Assembly (NCBI GenBank): GCA_000433175.1
Contig: HF986632.1
Coordinates: 1-45,362, forward strand
Direction of reading: 5' to 3'
From: Prevotella sp. CAG:1058
GTDB lineage: Bacteria; Bacteroidota; Bacteroidia; Bacteroidales; Bacteroidaceae
DNA length: 45,362 bases
The translations under genes were made by a program, and so were the position numbers. Positions within the stretch are counted from its first letter, which is position 1. Each line of letters starts with the position of its first letter. The notes beneath the pieces are model-generated. The model did not search any database, had not been told where the DNA came from, and saw nothing but the letters and a program-made list of their open reading frames with translations. Shown here one piece after another: positions 43,770-45,362 of the stretch.

Positions 43770-43809
43770 CACTTAAGACAGACACGACCGGCCGCCCTGG
43801 GGAACGGTA

Positions 43810-43881
43810 AAAAGCCAGCCCCGCTTACGCATCACGATAACCCATGACACGGGTTACGGCACGTAAGCGGGGCTGGCTTTT
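43810..43881. terminator. Long bidirectional terminator
   Basis: A perfect 20-bp inverted repeat: arms at 43810-43829 and 43862-43881, beginning AAAAGCCAGCCCCG, with a second inner stem TAACCC/GGGTTA. A-rich on one side and T-rich on the other, it terminates the activase gene (plus) and the M20 gene (minus). Confidence 0.9.
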
Positions 43882-43932
43882 ACTTTATAATAATACAAGG
43901 TCTGGCAACATGGCTTGCCTCCGACGCCCTGA

Positions 43933-44997
43933 CTATACTATCTCCCGACCGTCAAGCAGACGGACGTACGTCTGCACGGCCTCTTCTATTTCGCTTATAC
44001 ATATATATTCGTCAGCCGAATGCGAACGCGACGACTCTCCCGGCCCCAGCTTCAGCGACGGGAACGGCATCAGCGCCTGGTCTGACAGTGTGGGCGAGCC
44101 GAACGGAACCATGCCCACCCCGACGCAACGGCGCACGACGGGGTTATCCATATCAATCGACGAGGACGACAGCCGGAACGAGCGTGCCTTGACTTCGCTC
44201 TTCAACTTGGTACCGAGAAACTCGAAAACCTCCTCGTTCGTATAGTACTCGTTGGTCCTTATGTCTATCGTGAAGCGGCACTCGTCGGGCACAACGTTGT
44301 GCTGCGTGCCGGCCGAAAGCACGGTCACGGTCATCAGCGTCGGGCCGAGCAGCGGACTGACCTTGTCGAAACGGTACGACCGCAGCCAGCACAAGTCGTC
44401 CAAAGCCTCGTATATTGCATTGACACCCTCGCCCCTCGCCGCATGCCCCGACTTGCCACGGGCCACCGCATCGACAACCATAAGCCCCTTTTCAGCCACA
44501 GCCGGCTGCATACCGGTAGGTTCTCCTACAATGGCCATGCTCACCTCCGGCAGCAGGGGCAGTGCGCGGCTGATGCCGTCGCGGCCGGAGACCTCCTCCT
44601 CCGCAGAGGCCAGATATACCAGATTATAGGGCTGGCTGTGCCCCGCCAGGTAACGGAACGCCTGCAAAAGAGCCACCAGTCCGCCCCCACAGTCGTTGCT
44701 GCCAAGGCCGTAAAGACGGTCGCCGTCGATGTCAGGACTGAACGGGTCGCGCGTCCATGAGCTTACAGGCTTGACCGTGTCTACATGGGCGTTAAGCAGC
44801 AAGGTCGGCATTCCGGCGTCGTACCCCGGTGCTACTGACCACACATTGTTGCCCTCGCGCACGGCATTAAAGCCGTAACCGCGCAGGGTTTCCTCTATAA
44901 TGTCGGCGGCGCGTGCTTCGTCGCGGCTCACCGACGGTGTGGCAATGAGCTGCCGTAGCAGTGCCACGGCGTCGTCAAGATATTGTGTTGTCTCCAT
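43933..44997 (-). CDS. M20-family metallo-deacylase (ArgE/acetylornithine deacetylase-like)
   Basis: A 354-residue di-zinc hydrolase. Metal and catalytic residues: His71 and Asp73 in LLNAHVDTVKP, Asp102 in GSNDCGGGL, the Glu133/Glu134 pair in ASAEEEVSG, and a C-terminal His near 327 in SRSHSADEYICISEIEEA. IVGEPTGMQPAVAEKG and GKSGHAARGEGVNAIYEAL mark the dimerisation domain. The length is that of Bacteroidota M20 enzymes annotated as acetylornithine (or N-succinyl-citrulline/ornithine) deacetylase in arginine synthesis, but no other arg gene is in the window, so the substrate is not certain. A -7 box (TACCTTTG, 45015-45008) ends 10 nt before the start codon. Confidence 0.9.
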   Translation of the reverse strand: METTQYLDDAVALLRQLIATPSVSRDEARAADIIEETLRGYGFNAVREGNNVWSVAPGYDAGMPTLLLNAHVDTVKPVSSWTRDPFSPDIDGDRLYGLGSNDCGGGLVALLQAFRYLAGHSQPYNLVYLASAEEEVSGRDGISRALPLLPEVSMAIVGEPTGMQPAVAEKGLMVVDAVARGKSGHAARGEGVNAIYEALDDLCWLRSYRFDKVSPLLGPTLMTVTVLSAGTQHNVVPDECRFTIDIRTNEYYTNEEVFEFLGTKLKSEVKARSFRLSSSSIDMDNPVVRRCVGVGMVPFGSPTLSDQALMPFPSLKLGPGESSRSHSADEYICISEIEEAVQTYVRLLDGREIV

Positions 44998-45007
44998 ATT
45001 ATGCAGG

Positions 45008-45015
45008 CAAAGGTA
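45008..45015 (-). promoter_or_regulatory. -7 box of the M20 deacylase gene
   Basis: TACCTTTG on the minus strand is a consensus TAnnTTTG box that ends 10 nt before the ATG at 44997, giving an expected 5' leader of only a few nucleotides. Confidence 0.6.
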
Positions 45016-45128
45016 CTAAAAAAGAGGTAAAGGGAAAAGCCTGAAAAAGCAAAATCCGCCACCGTGAATCAGGCTTCGGAAACAACGTCTTTTAACGGCA
45101 GTGTAACATCTTGATATTCAAACATATT

Positions 45129-45216
45129 ATAAAAGCTTGTCTTTTGGCCTGTAAAAGGTAAGCTTTTGCAGCGTAAAAGGTAACCTTTCGCAAGCTGAAA
45201 GATAAGCTTTTGGAAA
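45129..45216. repeat. 22-nt-period palindromic array F (4 exact units)
   Basis: Four units start at 45129, 45151, 45173 and 45195: AAAAGCTTGTCTTTT, AAAAGGTAAGCTTTT, AAAAGGTAACCTTTC and GAAAGATAAGCTTTT. It lies upstream of the M20 gene start and before the promoter at the end of the window. Confidence 0.88.
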
Positions 45217-45273
45217 GCTGTGCTGCGGAGACCATAATGACCATACAAAATTTTAGAAAAATATTCCTTTATA

Positions 45274-45305
45274 TTTTGTTTTCTTCGCAAAATTTATTAA
45301 CTTTG
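45274..45305 (+). promoter_or_regulatory. Promoter for a gene or RNA beyond the window
   Basis: -33 TTTTG (45274-45278), a 19-nt spacer and -7 TAACTTTG (45298-45305), a full consensus match on the plus strand. No start codon with an open frame follows before 45362; the 57 nt after it contain a small hairpin TGTGGAAAAGCCACG (about 45327-45341), so a structured leader or small RNA may begin here. Confidence 0.72.
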
Positions 45306-45362
45306 TACCGACCCAGTTAGCCCTTTGTGGAAAAGCCACGCGACTTTGACCCTTTTGGCCAA

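Noticed and set aside
45069..45290. 73-codon minus-strand ORF
   Set aside because: It reads through array F and contains the same repeat-derived peptide pattern.

Overview
The window looks like a chromosomal segment from a Bacteroidales bacterium, most likely Prevotella or a close relative. Evidence: the 16S rRNA 5' end on the minus strand has the Bacteroidota form; promoters carry the Bacteroidota -7 box TAnnTTTG, several with a TTTG-type -33 box 19-20 nt upstream; there is a SusC/SusD pair; there are NigD-like, DUF4831 and DUF4302 proteins; and one secreted protein ends in the NISGQRVSKDAKG...NGKKFMNK tail common in Prevotella. No tRNA gene, intact mobile element or CRISPR array was seen.

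Layout. 1-760: start of an rRNA operon (minus strand) with its promoter and a 22-nt-period repeat array. 760-6265 (minus): ECF sigma factor plus anti-sigma-like beta-barrel protein, NigD-like lipoprotein, DUF4831 protein and the NAD(P)HX repair enzyme Nnr. 6354-7664 (plus): hpt, a 54-codon duplicate of the adk 5' end, and intact adk. 7740-9300: an AT-rich island with a decayed KilA-N gene, a DUF2867-like gene and a shortened methyltransferase. 9434-10609 (minus): a PatB/MalY-type C-S lyase. 10861-14400 (plus): inositol-3-phosphate synthase, a membrane coiled-coil protein and a MORN-GH25 lysozyme lipoprotein as a tightly overlapping operon. 14526-15694: a MIP18/DUF59 Fe-S factor and an LpxH-type hydrolase. 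15777-20155 (minus): a small outer-membrane barrel, a LytS/LytTR-type two-component pair and two GNAT genes. 20519-23956 (minus): KDG kinase, then ackA and pta (transcribed pta-ackA). 24470-25657 (plus): an Omp85-like barrel; 25767-26291 (minus): ferritin. 27395-36937: a five-gene SusC/SusD operon with a zinc metallopeptidase lipoprotein, a DUF4302 lipoprotein and a secreted protein. 37556-39079: gpmI behind a triplicated promoter. 39483-43769: a 1428-residue activase-dehydratase fusion. 43933-44997 (minus): an M20 deacylase.

How genes fit together. Pta-AckA makes acetate and ATP, and KDG kinase and GpmI feed central carbon flow. Hpt and Adk handle purine salvage and adenylate balance. The SusCD operon has no glycoside hydrolase; its enzyme is a predicted Zn peptidase, so peptide or protein import is more likely than glycan use. 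The inositol synthase operon joins a lipid-headgroup enzyme to envelope proteins.

The most unusual signal is a family of six intergenic arrays (about 454-519, 9251-9340, 20394-20481, 26727-26813, 37167-37254, 45129-45216). Each is made of about four palindromic units (core AAAAGGNNNCCTTTT) repeated at an exact 22-nt period while the unit sequences drift. I know of no named element that matches it. Other notable points are the all-synonymous adk duplication, the 88-bp tandem repeat that copies a promoter, and promoter boxes lying against start codons, which suggests leaderless mRNAs.
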